A stretch of DNA of 64,000 nucleotides from JAVBJN01 sp031546985. Lineage in GTDB: Bacteria > Bacteroidota > Bacteroidia > Chitinophagales > Chitinophagaceae. Shown in pieces: positions 17,428 to 25,976 of the stretch. The translations under genes were made by a program, and so were the position numbers. The notes under the pieces are model-generated. The model was not told the origin of the DNA. It worked only from the letters and a program-made list of their open reading frames with translations, and did not search any database. The stretch's first letter is position 1, and every line of letters begins with the position of its first letter. The stretch is taken from NCBI GenBank assembly GCA_031546985.1, contig JAVBJN010000057.1, forward strand, positions 1-64,000. The letters are read 5' to 3'.

Positions 17428-17553
17428 CCATCCTTCTTTAAGATAAAAATATTGATACCCTGGCGCTTTGCCCGGGTATTTTCATGTTGGGCCCAACCCG
17501 CATCCAATTTTCATTCTGCATAACACAATTAACCTGGCTTCAAAACGCCTTTC

Positions 17554-17637
17554 TGCTACCGTCACTTCGACCTAAGTACCTGATAACCAAACTGGCACAC
17601 CTTCACACCTCGCCGCCGCCCTAGGCGCTGGTTTTAT
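17554..17637 (+). repeat. Diverged spacer repeat, copy B
   Basis: This 84-bp stretch aligns with copy A at 11149-11247 (shared ordered blocks ACTTCG, AAGTAC, AAACTGGCA, CCTTC and CGCTGGTTTTAT). It lies between the convergent AraC-family gene and a barrel-like protein, 13 bp before a terminator. Confidence 0.6.
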
Positions 17638-17650
17638 TGAGGTTAATATA

Positions 17651-17688
17651 AAAAAGCAAACCCCACCTTTCGGCGGGGTTTGCTTTTT
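17651..17688. terminator. Bidirectional terminator
   Basis: A perfect 14-bp stem, AAAAAGCAAACCCC with GGGGTTTGCTTTTT, around a 10-nt loop lies between two convergent genes. It can serve the minus-strand gene at 17723 and the plus-strand AraC-family gene. Confidence 0.85.
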
Positions 17689-17722
17689 ATTGCTGAAAAT
17701 TCTGAAAACACACACTAAAACA

Positions 17723-18493
17723 TTACCAACGGGTGTCTTCCCATGCAAATGAGAAAGGCATCAGTACCAGTCCGATGGTCAAAGGCGTATTGCCGTATAA
17801 ACGTTGTGTTACTTTATTGCCACCATACGTTCTTTCATTTTTGAAGTAGGTGATATTAGGCAAGTAGGTCGTTACCCTAAGCTTTACCGCTATACCCAGG
17901 AAAGTTCCAAACTCTCCCATCGCATAGGGCGTTACGTTTACGGTAGTAAAATCGTCGGTCATAACATACTGAGGAGCCAGACCCGCGCCAAAGGAAGCGC
18001 AGATATTGGTGCCTTTGTCCTGGGCCGCATCACAACCATATTTATAAACTACACCGATAGGCGCGCCAATAATGGTAATGGGAAAATTGGTAGCCGGTGC
18101 AGGCTGCTTGCCAAAGTAGTTTTTGGGATAATCTACCATATAAGATTGGTAGTGCACGCCAGCCTGAATGGCCAGTATCGATTTAGGACCCAAACCTACC
18201 ACCGGAAAATAGGAGGAGGCAGAGAAGGATAAACCGGCCGAATTCATTTTATAGGTATACCCGGAGTCGAAACTATAGGCACCACGCTCGTTGGTCTGGT
18301 ACATTTCTACCTTGTTTTTAAGGTAAAAACTGGAATATGCACCCTGCAACTCAATGCGGGTAAGAAAGTTCAGGAAAGGGCTACGGTCGTTATACATTTC
18401 ATGCAGCTTAACCCGGCCTACGCTCGAATATTGCGCCATGAGCTGCGCTGCTGTTCCAACCAATAAAGTTATCAGGAGTATCGCTTTCTTCAT
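17723..18493 (-). CDS. Exported protein of unknown function, possibly an outer-membrane barrel
   Basis: A 256-residue protein with a signal peptide (MKKAILLITLLVGTAAQLMA, cleavage near residue 20). The mature part is rich in alternating aromatic and polar residues (LTRIELQGAYSSFYLKNKVE, AGLSFSASSYFPVVGLG) and ends in an aromatic residue (DTRW), which suggests a beta-barrel or another outer-membrane-associated protein. Two cysteines (CDAAQDKGTNIC) could form a disulfide. No family was recognised. It begins 6 bp after the upstream lipoprotein gene ends, so the two form an operon and may work together at the cell envelope. Confidence 0.65.
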   Translation of the reverse strand: MKKAILLITLLVGTAAQLMAQYSSVGRVKLHEMYNDRSPFLNFLTRIELQGAYSSFYLKNKVEMYQTNERGAYSFDSGYTYKMNSAGLSFSASSYFPVVGLGPKSILAIQAGVHYQSYMVDYPKNYFGKQPAPATNFPITIIGAPIGVVYKYGCDAAQDKGTNICASFGAGLAPQYVMTDDFTTVNVTPYAMGEFGTFLGIAVKLRVTTYLPNITYFKNERTYGGNKVTQRLYGNTPLTIGLVLMPFSFAWEDTRW

Positions 18494-18498
18494 GCTTA

Positions 18499-18999
18499 TT
18501 ATTGTTTATCGTAAACCCTTACGTAAGTGGCATCCTTACCATTGTAAATACCGCCATATTCCAGCGAAAGATTAGGCAGGATCTTACTTTCGTACCGGCC
18601 TTCCAGTTCTGCAAAGCCCATGATGGAAGCTGGCGTGTTATACAGGCGAATGTATTTTTGCCCATGTGTAAACTGCCAGTTCATATCATAAAACGGGTCT
18701 AACGTAGCATCGCAGCCAGATCCGGGCATAGCCAGCGCTTTACCATCTGCACGCAGCTTGAAAGCCGTGTTCCTGGCACATGGGTTCAGGGTACTGATTA
18801 TATCTGTGGTATCGAGGTAACCATCGTTGTTTTCCACCACGAAATATTTGCTCAGGCGGTAAGTGCCACTGTCGGTTAATACTTTCGCGTAAGGCTCAGC
18901 TTCAGGTACCGATAGGGTCTTGAAATTGTCCTCCTCTTCTGTACAGGCCGCAAAACCCGCACCTATCAGTAACAATAAAAAGCCTGCAAGCTTCTTCAT
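18499..18999 (-). CDS. Lipoprotein of unknown function
   Basis: A 166-residue lipoprotein: signal sequence MKKLAGFLLLLIGAGFAAC with the lipobox Cys at residue 19, followed by acidic residues (TEEEDNF). The mature part has two further cysteines (NPCARN and GSGCDAT) likely to pair. It resembles small lipocalin-like or DUF lipoproteins of Bacteroidota, but no family is certain. It is the first gene of a two-gene operon with the barrel-like protein at 17723. Confidence 0.7.
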   Translation of the reverse strand: MKKLAGFLLLLIGAGFAACTEEEDNFKTLSVPEAEPYAKVLTDSGTYRLSKYFVVENNDGYLDTTDIISTLNPCARNTAFKLRADGKALAMPGSGCDATLDPFYDMNWQFTHGQKYIRLYNTPASIMGFAELEGRYESKILPNLSLEYGGIYNGKDATYVRVYDKQ

Positions 19000-19121
19000 T
19001 TAAGAAAAGTTTTATCGGTAAATCTATATAAATAAAGTTTTTTATCAAAATATGCAGGACTTTCTTTTTGAGGTCATTTTGAATATCATTTGGCAGGGCT
19101 GACTTACCTTTACCCCCCGTT

Positions 19122-19802
19122 ATGACATCCAATGCCCAAGAACCAGTTGTAATCTGGCAGGACGAGCACCTGCTGGTTGTATCCAAACCCGCCGGAGTTC
19201 CTACACAACCAGGCCCGGAAAATACCGTTTCCCTGGCCGAGATGATGCAGGCCAGCTGGCCCGGCCTGCAAATCACCCACCGGCTGGATACGCCTACGAG
19301 CGGCATTGTGCTCATGGCCCGCACCCCGGCTATGGCGGCTGCGCTCAACCAGGCTTTTGCCGATGGTCTTGTTCAAAAAACCTACCTGGCCATTGTGCCC
19401 CAATCGCTGCAACCGGAGAAAGGCACCTTGACTCATTACCTGCGCCGCAACGGGCAAACCATGAAATCTGCCGTGGCGGATGCCCCCAAAGCAGATTTTA
19501 AAAAGGCAGTAACCCAATACGAAATGCTGGCCCACAGCAACCAATACCATCTGGTAGCGCTGCATCCCGAAACCGGCCGCTTTCACCAACTGCGGGCCCA
19601 ACTGGGTTTTATAAAAAACCCAATCAAAGGCGATGTAAAATACGGGGCCCGGAGGGGCAATCCCGATCGGTCTATAGGGCTGCATGCCTGGCAGATCCGT
19701 TTTAAACATCCTGCAACGGGGGCAGACCTTCACCTGACCGCTCCGCTGCCGCAACAGGATGCGTTATGGCAGTTTTTTGCTACCCAGTTACCGGTCGAAT
19801 AA
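19122..19802 (+). CDS. RluA-family pseudouridine synthase
   Basis: A 226-residue enzyme that isomerises uridine in RNA. The catalytic motif HRLDTPTSGIVL (Asp near residue 50) and the HPETGRFHQLRAQLGFI block of the RluA family are present. There is no N-terminal S4 domain, so it is a short form like RluA/TruC. Its rRNA or tRNA target cannot be told. It converges on the metal-efflux operon with only 4 bp between the stop codons. Confidence 0.88.
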   Translation: MTSNAQEPVVIWQDEHLLVVSKPAGVPTQPGPENTVSLAEMMQASWPGLQITHRLDTPTSGIVLMARTPAMAAALNQAFADGLVQKTYLAIVPQSLQPEKGTLTHYLRRNGQTMKSAVADAPKADFKKAVTQYEMLAHSNQYHLVALHPETGRFHQLRAQLGFIKNPIKGDVKYGARRGNPDRSIGLHAWQIRFKHPATGADLHLTAPLPQQDALWQFFATQLPVE

Positions 19803-19806
19803 CCCT

Positions 19807-20985
19807 TTAATGGCTGTGCCCACCTTCTGATTTGCTATTTTTTAACGCAGCCAGCAGGTTAAACGCGCCTTTTATGGCAATCGTTTTGCCCAGAAGCGAA
19901 TCGGCATGCTGCACTTCGGTATAGCCATGCGCGCTTTTGCCGGTTACTACCTGCTGCATTATAAAATGCTTGCGGCCGTCTTTATCCGTTTCTTCTTCTA
20001 CAAAAACAAAGTGCTTGCCATCGTAACTCACAACGGCTTCGTCCGGCACGGCATTGTGCGTAGCAGCATCGGTTTCAATCACAGCTTTTAAATACATACC
20101 CGGCACCAGGGTTACATCTTCTTTGTCAAAATGGCCGTGAATGCGTACGGTTTTATCGGCAGATACTTCTCGCCCTACCAGGTGCACATGCGCCATACGC
20201 TCTGCCGTATCGGAATTAAGTTTTACCCTTATAGCCTGGCCAATTTTAATACCTGCCAGGTCTTTTTCATACACCGTAATCTCGGCGTGCAGGTGCTCCG
20301 GATCTACTACCTTTAATAATGGCTGCGTGGCATTTACAAAATTGCCCACCGCTACGCTTACATCGGTTACATACCCGTTAATAGGACTCGTTAATGTAAT
20401 GGTAGAAGATAAAGTTGCCGGGCTTACCGCAGCCGGTTTAATGCCTATCATTTTGAGCCGGGCCGCTATGGCAGCCACTTTAGCATCCATGGCCTGGTAT
20501 TCGGCTCTTGCTTTTTCAAATACCTTACGGGCGTTTACATCCTGCTCCTGCAAGGTGCGCTGGCGCTCAAACTCCAGTTTAAGGTATTGCAGCTGCGCCC
20601 TGTTTTCCAGGTAGTCTTGCTGCAACTGTATAAATTCCTGGTTTTCGATCACCACCAGCATTTGCCCCTTGTTTACTTTAGAGCCCTGCAGCATATCCAT
20701 TCGTTTTACCATACCGCCATAGGGCGAGGTTATCATAAACATGTTCTGTGGTGGCACATCGGTAACGCCATTGGCTACAATGCCATTGCTCAGGTTGCGC
20801 TGGCCTGCCTCGCCGGTTACAATACCATTCAGTTTCATTTGGTCGGGTGTAAGTATAACTGCTTCTTCGTGGGTAGTATCGTTGGTATGTGTGGCATTGC
20901 TTTCGTTAGCATGATCATGGTTGCTGTGACAACCAACTGTCATCAAAGCAAGCAAAGGCAGTATAAAGAGATTATTGTATCGCAT
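19807..20985 (-). CDS. Heavy-metal RND efflux periplasmic adaptor (CusB/CzcB family)
   Basis: A 392-residue membrane-fusion protein. It has a lipobox (LMTVGCHSNHDHANE; Cys near residue 19) followed by a His-rich segment (HSNHDHANESNATHTNDTTH) that probably binds metal, and ends in GGHSH. The middle has the lipoyl-like, helical hairpin and beta-barrel blocks of the CusB/CzcB family (TSPYGGMVKRMDMLQGSKV, TLTSPINGYVTDVSVAVGNF). It links the inner-membrane pump to the outer-membrane channel. It follows the pump gene by 12 bp on the minus strand. Confidence 0.9.
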   Translation of the reverse strand: MRYNNLFILPLLALMTVGCHSNHDHANESNATHTNDTTHEEAVILTPDQMKLNGIVTGEAGQRNLSNGIVANGVTDVPPQNMFMITSPYGGMVKRMDMLQGSKVNKGQMLVVIENQEFIQLQQDYLENRAQLQYLKLEFERQRTLQEQDVNARKVFEKARAEYQAMDAKVAAIAARLKMIGIKPAAVSPATLSSTITLTSPINGYVTDVSVAVGNFVNATQPLLKVVDPEHLHAEITVYEKDLAGIKIGQAIRVKLNSDTAERMAHVHLVGREVSADKTVRIHGHFDKEDVTLVPGMYLKAVIETDAATHNAVPDEAVVSYDGKHFVFVEEETDKDGRKHFIMQQVVTGKSAHGYTEVQHADSLLGKTIAIKGAFNLLAALKNSKSEGGHSH

Positions 20986-20997
20986 GTTGCTATTCGT

Positions 20998-23900
20998 TTA
21001 GAGAGATCCGTTTAAGTACTGTAATGAAAGCTGTTTAAGCCTTACTTCGCGCAGTGCGGAAAGATACTTTTGGTAAATGCCGTAAGCAGTATCGAGGCTT
21101 TGCAGCAATTCGAGGTAGCCAATATCACCTGCCTTAAACGCCATATGCGCCTTAGTGGAAATAAGATCGGCATTGGGCAAAGCCTGCTCGTGGTAGTAAC
21201 GCAGCGCCGTTAAAGCGCTCTCTGTTTCCTGGAGGGTTTTGTCGTAGGCCGATTCGAACTGCCGCTGCCAGGCCTCTGCCTTAGCGGTAGAAGAAACCAC
21301 TTGCTGGCGCGCCGCCTTAACCCTTGCCGTTTGCGGGCCCCAAACCAACGGAACCGCTACACCTACCTGCACTGCCGTAAACCGCTCCGACCGGCTGTAA
21401 TACTGCTCGGTACCATCTATATTCTGATAACCAATTAAAGTCTGGTTGGTCAAACCCAATGTAAGATCGGGCCAGAGTGCCTGCCCTGCCTTCTTTTGCT
21501 CCAGTTTGGCTGTTTGCGTTTTTTGCTCATACAACTTAACCGACGGGTGCTCTGCGATTGTTTTTTCAGTACTTAAAGCACCTTCTTCAGATGGCAGCGC
21601 CGGGCTAATGTCTGGCAGGGTAGCATCGCCCAGCAACCATTGCAAGGTTTTGCGCAACCCAAGAATTTCCTGGTTCGATTGTGTAAGCTGCAATACCATA
21701 TCCTGCTTGCGGGTAAGCAGGTTTACCTGCTCCAACCGGGTAGACTCACCACTTTTGTACCGCCAATCTGCGGCATGCTGTAATACGCCGTATACACTAT
21801 CCAGCTCCTGTATCCGCTGCCGGAAAGCATATTGGTACTGCAACGATACAAAGCATTGGCGCAGCTGCAACAACAGTTCCTGGCGCGTAAGCTGCTGCTG
21901 CAACACACGCTCCTGCGCTACAGAATTAAACACCTTGCGCTGCGCAATCATATGCGTGGGAAAAGGTATAGCCTGGCTCACCGAAAGGCCATTATCGGTG
22001 GCTTTGGAATTGTACTGCCCAATCTGTAAACCCAGCGAGGTTTTTCCCACATCCCAGGCCGATGCTTTTAATGCCTCTGCTTCTTTAATATCGGCCTCTG
22101 CGGCTTTCATTTGCGGATGGGCTTTCAGCATTTTATCGGCAGCCTGCTCAATAGTATAAACTTGTTGCGCCTGGGCAGGTAATGCAAAACCCAGCAGCAG
22201 CAATAGCGGAACCAGCATGGCTTTGCGGTTGCTCCTTCGTTCTATCAGCAGGTACAAAGCAGGCAAAACCACCAGTGTAAGAATGGTAGATGTAATTAAC
22301 CCGCCTATTACTACGGTGGCCAATGGCCGCTGCACTTCGGCGCCGCCCGACTGCGAAAGCGCCATAGGCAAAAAGCCCAGCGATGCCACCGCGGCAGTCA
22401 TGAGCACAGGGCGCAAACGCACCATTACCCCGGTTTCGATCCGCTCCATAATATCGTTCATACCTTCTTTTTTAAGTTTATTGAATTCGGCGATCAGCAC
22501 AATGCCATTCAATACCGCTACGCCAAAAAGTGCGATAAAACCAACACCAGCAGATATACTGAATGGCATACCCCGCATGAGCAGAAATAATACGCCACCA
22601 ATAGCCGCCAGCGGTATAGCGGTAAAAATGAGCAAGGTTTGTTTTACAGAACGGAAGGTGAAATAAAGCAGCATCATAATGAGCAGCAATGCAGCCGGCA
22701 CCGCAATAGCCAGGCGGTCTTTGGCCTCTTCCAGGTTTTTAAACTGGCCCTCGTACGTAAGCTCATAGCCCGGTGGCAGCTTAATTTTTGCGGCTGTTTT
22801 TTGCTTCAGCTCCTGCACAATGCTTTCCACATCGCGGCCACGCACGTTAAAACCTACCATAATTCTGCGGCGGGCACCTTCGCGCTGTACCTGCGCCGGA
22901 CCGTTTATGAAACGCACATCGGCCACTTCGCTCAGCGGAATCTGACGGTTGCCAGCGGCTATATTGAGTGTACTTACATCGCTGATCTGTTTGCGGTAAC
23001 TGCTATCTAGCCGCACCACCAGGTCAAACTGTTTTTCGCCTTCGTATACCACACCAGCCTTTTGCCCGGCAAAAGCTGTATTTACCGCATGGTTAATCTC
23101 CTGAACGGTAAGGCCATAACGGGCTATATTATCGCGGCGCAGCTTAACCACAATCTGCGGTAAGCCGGTCACCTGCTCTACATAAATATCTTTTGCACCC
23201 TGCACTGTGTTTACAATAGCGCCCAGTTTATCGGCGTATTCGGTAAGCACATCCAGGTCGTCGCCATAGATCTTAACCACCACATCCTGCCGGGCGCCCG
23301 TCATTAGTTCGTTAAAACGCATTTGTATGGGCTGTTGAAAACCAAAGTTCACACCAATAATGGCCGATAAGGCCTTAGCCATTGTATCGGCCAGCTCTTC
23401 GCGCGTATCTGCCTTTTTCCAGTATTTCCGGTCTTTGAGTATCACCATCATATCGTTGGCCTCTACCGGCATAGGATCGGTGGGGATTTCGGGTGCACCT
23501 ATTTTTCCTACTACCTGCTCTACCTCGTCGGGAAACTGTTGCAGCAGCAACTTTTCTGCCTTACCAGCAATTTGTACCGAGTAAGGCAATGAACCCCCTT
23601 GCATGGCGCGGGTCTCTACTGCAAAATCGCCTTCATCCAACTGGGGAATAAACTCGCCGCCCATGTTCAGAAACAGGACTACGCACACCCCAAAAGCAGC
23701 AAATGCACTACCGGTAATCTTTACCGGGTGCCGGAGCGCCCAACGGATTATGGGGCGGTACCAACTCTGGAATTTCGCGATCATACGATCGGAGAACGTT
23801 ACTTTATGCTGTATGTTGCGGTTCAGCACCAGCGCACTCATCATGGGCACATAAGTGAGCGACAGCAGGAATGCGCCTAAGATCGCAAACACCACCGTCT

Positions 23901-25332
23901 CTGCCATGGGGCGGAACATCTTACCTTCAATACCGGTAAGCGCCAGTATGGGCAGGTACACAATAAGAATGATGATTTCGCCAAAAGCCGCGGCATTCCT
24001 GATTTTGGAGGCAGAAGTATATACCTCTTCATTCATTTCGGCTTTGCTCAGCTGCCCTTTGCGGTGGGTACCCAGGTGGTGCAGGGTAGCTTCTACAATA
24101 ATTACCGCACCGTCTACAATCAATCCAAAATCGATAGCGCCCAGGCTCATGAGGTTGCCGCTTACGCCAAACAAACGCATCATACACACGGCAAACAGCA
24201 TAGCCAGGGGAATAACACTGGCCACAACCAATCCTGCACGCAGGTTACCCAGCAGCAGTACCAGCACAAAAATGACGATCAGCGCACCTTCGATAAGGTT
24301 TTTGGCTACCGTATTAATGGAGGCATCTACCAGTTTGGTACGGTCGAGAAACGCGGTAATGGTAACCCCTTCGGGCAAGGTCTTCTTAATTTCTTCTAAC
24401 CGCTCTTTTACCCGGTCGGCCACTTCGCTGGAGTTGGCGCCTTTGAGCATCAGCACAATACCGCCCACAGCCTCGCCTTCGCCATTGCGGGTAAGCGCAC
24501 CATACCGCACGGCATGCCCAAACCGCACATCGGCCACATCGCCCAGGAACATGGGTGTGCCGTTGGCATTTTGTTTTACCGGAATCTTACGGATATCGTC
24601 CAGCGAATTAACCATACCCTCGCTGCGTATAAAATAAGCGGTCTCGTTGCGTTCAATATAAGCGCCGCCTGCATTCTGGTTGTTTTGCTCCAACGCACTA
24701 AACAGTTCATCGATGGTTACATTCATCGATACCAGCCTTTGCGGGGTAATGCTTACTTCATATTGTTTGAGAAACCCTCCCAAGCTGCTTACATCGGCAA
24801 TGCCTTTGGTGCCCAGCAACTGGCGGCGCACATACCAGTCCTGTATGGTGCGGAGCTCCATAGGATCGTATTTTTCTTCAAAACCCGGTTCGGGATGCAC
24901 CGTGTATTGGTAAATTTCGCTTAACCCGGTAGATACCGGCCCCAATTCGGGCTTACCAATGCCATTGGGAATCTGCTCTTCGGCCATTTTGAGCCGTTCA
25001 GAAACCTGCTGCCGGGCCCAGTACACATCTATATCTTCTTCAAACACCACCGTTACCACCGACAGCCCAAACCTGGATATGGAACGGATTTCGGTGCGGC
25101 CGGGAATAGATACGAGCTGCTGCTCAATGGGGATGGTTAACAAACGCTCCACCTCGGGTGCGGATAAGGATGGCGACAGGGTAAATACCTGCACCTGATT
25201 GTTGGTAATGTCTGGAATGGCATCGATAGGCAGGCTGCGCAGGGCAAAAACACCCGTCACCAGCAATACCAATACACCAATACCCACCACCAACTTGTGT
25301 TGTATGGAGAAACGGATAATTCTGTTCAGCAT
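20998..25332 (-). CDS. CusA/CzcA-family RND metal pump fused to a TolC-like outer-membrane domain
   Basis: From the likely start MLNRIIRFS (25332) this encodes 1444 residues; two in-frame ATG codons lie up to 36 bp upstream. The first ~1040 residues are a complete heavy-metal RND pump (RSLPIDAIPDITNNQVQV, the HME transmembrane blocks GAIDFGLIVDGAVIIVEA and ISAGVGFIALFGVAVLNGIV). The remaining ~400 residues are a full-length TolC/OEP domain (YTIEQAADKMLKAHPQMKAA onward). At the junction, charged RRSNRK is followed by MLVPLLLLLGFALPAQA, which looks like the signal peptide of the former TolC gene. It may be an extra membrane span, a processing site, or an internal start (ATG at 22218). Metal specificity (Cu/Ag, Co/Zn/Cd) is unclear. 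Confidence 0.92.
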   Translation of the reverse strand: MLNRIIRFSIQHKLVVGIGVLVLLVTGVFALRSLPIDAIPDITNNQVQVFTLSPSLSAPEVERLLTIPIEQQLVSIPGRTEIRSISRFGLSVVTVVFEEDIDVYWARQQVSERLKMAEEQIPNGIGKPELGPVSTGLSEIYQYTVHPEPGFEEKYDPMELRTIQDWYVRRQLLGTKGIADVSSLGGFLKQYEVSITPQRLVSMNVTIDELFSALEQNNQNAGGAYIERNETAYFIRSEGMVNSLDDIRKIPVKQNANGTPMFLGDVADVRFGHAVRYGALTRNGEGEAVGGIVLMLKGANSSEVADRVKERLEEIKKTLPEGVTITAFLDRTKLVDASINTVAKNLIEGALIVIFVLVLLLGNLRAGLVVASVIPLAMLFAVCMMRLFGVSGNLMSLGAIDFGLIVDGAVIIVEATLHHLGTHRKGQLSKAEMNEEVYTSASKIRNAAAFGEIIILIVYLPILALTGIEGKMFRPMAETVVFAILGAFLLSLTYVPMMSALVLNRNIQHKVTFSDRMIAKFQSWYRPIIRWALRHPVKITGSAFAAFGVCVVLFLNMGGEFIPQLDEGDFAVETRAMQGGSLPYSVQIAGKAEKLLLQQFPDEVEQVVGKIGAPEIPTDPMPVEANDMMVILKDRKYWKKADTREELADTMAKALSAIIGVNFGFQQPIQMRFNELMTGARQDVVVKIYGDDLDVLTEYADKLGAIVNTVQGAKDIYVEQVTGLPQIVVKLRRDNIARYGLTVQEINHAVNTAFAGQKAGVVYEGEKQFDLVVRLDSSYRKQISDVSTLNIAAGNRQIPLSEVADVRFINGPAQVQREGARRRIMVGFNVRGRDVESIVQELKQKTAAKIKLPPGYELTYEGQFKNLEEAKDRLAIAVPAALLLIMMLLYFTFRSVKQTLLIFTAIPLAAIGGVLFLLMRGMPFSISAGVGFIALFGVAVLNGIVLIAEFNKLKKEGMNDIMERIETGVMVRLRPVLMTAAVASLGFLPMALSQSGGAEVQRPLATVVIGGLITSTILTLVVLPALYLLIERRSNRKAMLVPLLLLLGFALPAQAQQVYTIEQAADKMLKAHPQMKAAEADIKEAEALKASAWDVGKTSLGLQIGQYNSKATDNGLSVSQAIPFPTHMIAQRKVFNSVAQERVLQQQLTRQELLLQLRQCFVSLQYQYAFRQRIQELDSVYGVLQHAADWRYKSGESTRLEQVNLLTRKQDMVLQLTQSNQEILGLRKTLQWLLGDATLPDISPALPSEEGALSTEKTIAEHPSVKLYEQKTQTAKLEQKKAGQALWPDLTLGLTNQTLIGYQNIDGTEQYYSRSERFTAVQVGVAVPLVWGPQTARVKAARQQVVSSTAKAEAWQRQFESAYDKTLQETESALTALRYYHEQALPNADLISTKAHMAFKAGDIGYLELLQSLDTAYGIYQKYLSALREVRLKQLSLQYLNGSL

Positions 25333-25499
25333 AATAGTCATACGCTGCCAGCCGCAAAATAATGGCACCCGGAATTATACCAAACGCCGGACAGACGTGC
25401 ATAAAACCAAGCCCGTATCGGGGACTGGCGGTTTAATAAAATAAGGATTCGTAGATGCGAAACGCACCATCCGGTTGTAGCAACCGGAAAAAGAGAGGC

Positions 25500-25880
25500 C
25501 TATGCCCGCGGAGGCTGGAAAATATTACGCTCCCATAAGAAAGCCAGCAGATCGCTGTTTACCAAAGGTTGTTTTTCTTTATCGGGCAGCAGGAACTGCG
25601 CAGTGGGCAATACTGGTGCATGGTGCTTTTCAAAAAAAGCAATGCCCAGGTTTATGCTGCAACCGTGAAAAGGAATTTTATCGTGGTGAGAAGGATCGGC
25701 ATGCTCATGCTGCTGATCCTGGTAGTGCAATTTCAGAAACTGGAACAGCGTAATGCTACTATTCTGCTGCTGGTGCTCGCCATAATGCTTGGCCAGCAAA
25801 ACTGTTTTAGACACCTCACCTATCAGCATATTGCCGGAAAGGAAGTGCAGGGTAAACAGTATGAGCACAAAGCGTATCAT
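25500..25880 (-). CDS. Histidine-rich membrane-anchored protein of the metal-efflux operon
   Basis: A 126-residue protein starting at the ATG giving MIRFVLILFTLHFLSGNML; a TTG 27 bp upstream is in frame. An N-terminal signal or anchor is followed by a His-rich stretch (HYQDQQHEHADPSHHDKIPFHGC, about residues 52-74), likely to bind metal ions. It lies upstream of the RND pump in the same direction (gap about 170 bp). By position it may be a metal chaperone or sensor for the efflux system; no named family was recognised. Confidence 0.6.
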   Translation of the reverse strand: MIRFVLILFTLHFLSGNMLIGEVSKTVLLAKHYGEHQQQNSSITLFQFLKLHYQDQQHEHADPSHHDKIPFHGCSINLGIAFFEKHHAPVLPTAQFLLPDKEKQPLVNSDLLAFLWERNIFQPPRA

Positions 25881-25955
25881 CCAGGCGAAGTTAACGAGAA
25901 ATCCCAAAATTCATCTGCGATGTTTAAATATCATCTATGATTGCAGCGCGATCGC

Positions 25956-25963
25956 TATTTTTG
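25956..25963 (+). promoter_or_regulatory. -7 box before the PRPP synthetase gene
   Basis: TATTTTTG matches TAnnTTTG 13 bp before the ATG, implying a very short leader. No well-placed -33 element is seen. Confidence 0.4.
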
Positions 25964-25976
25964 AGAAACGCTTTTT

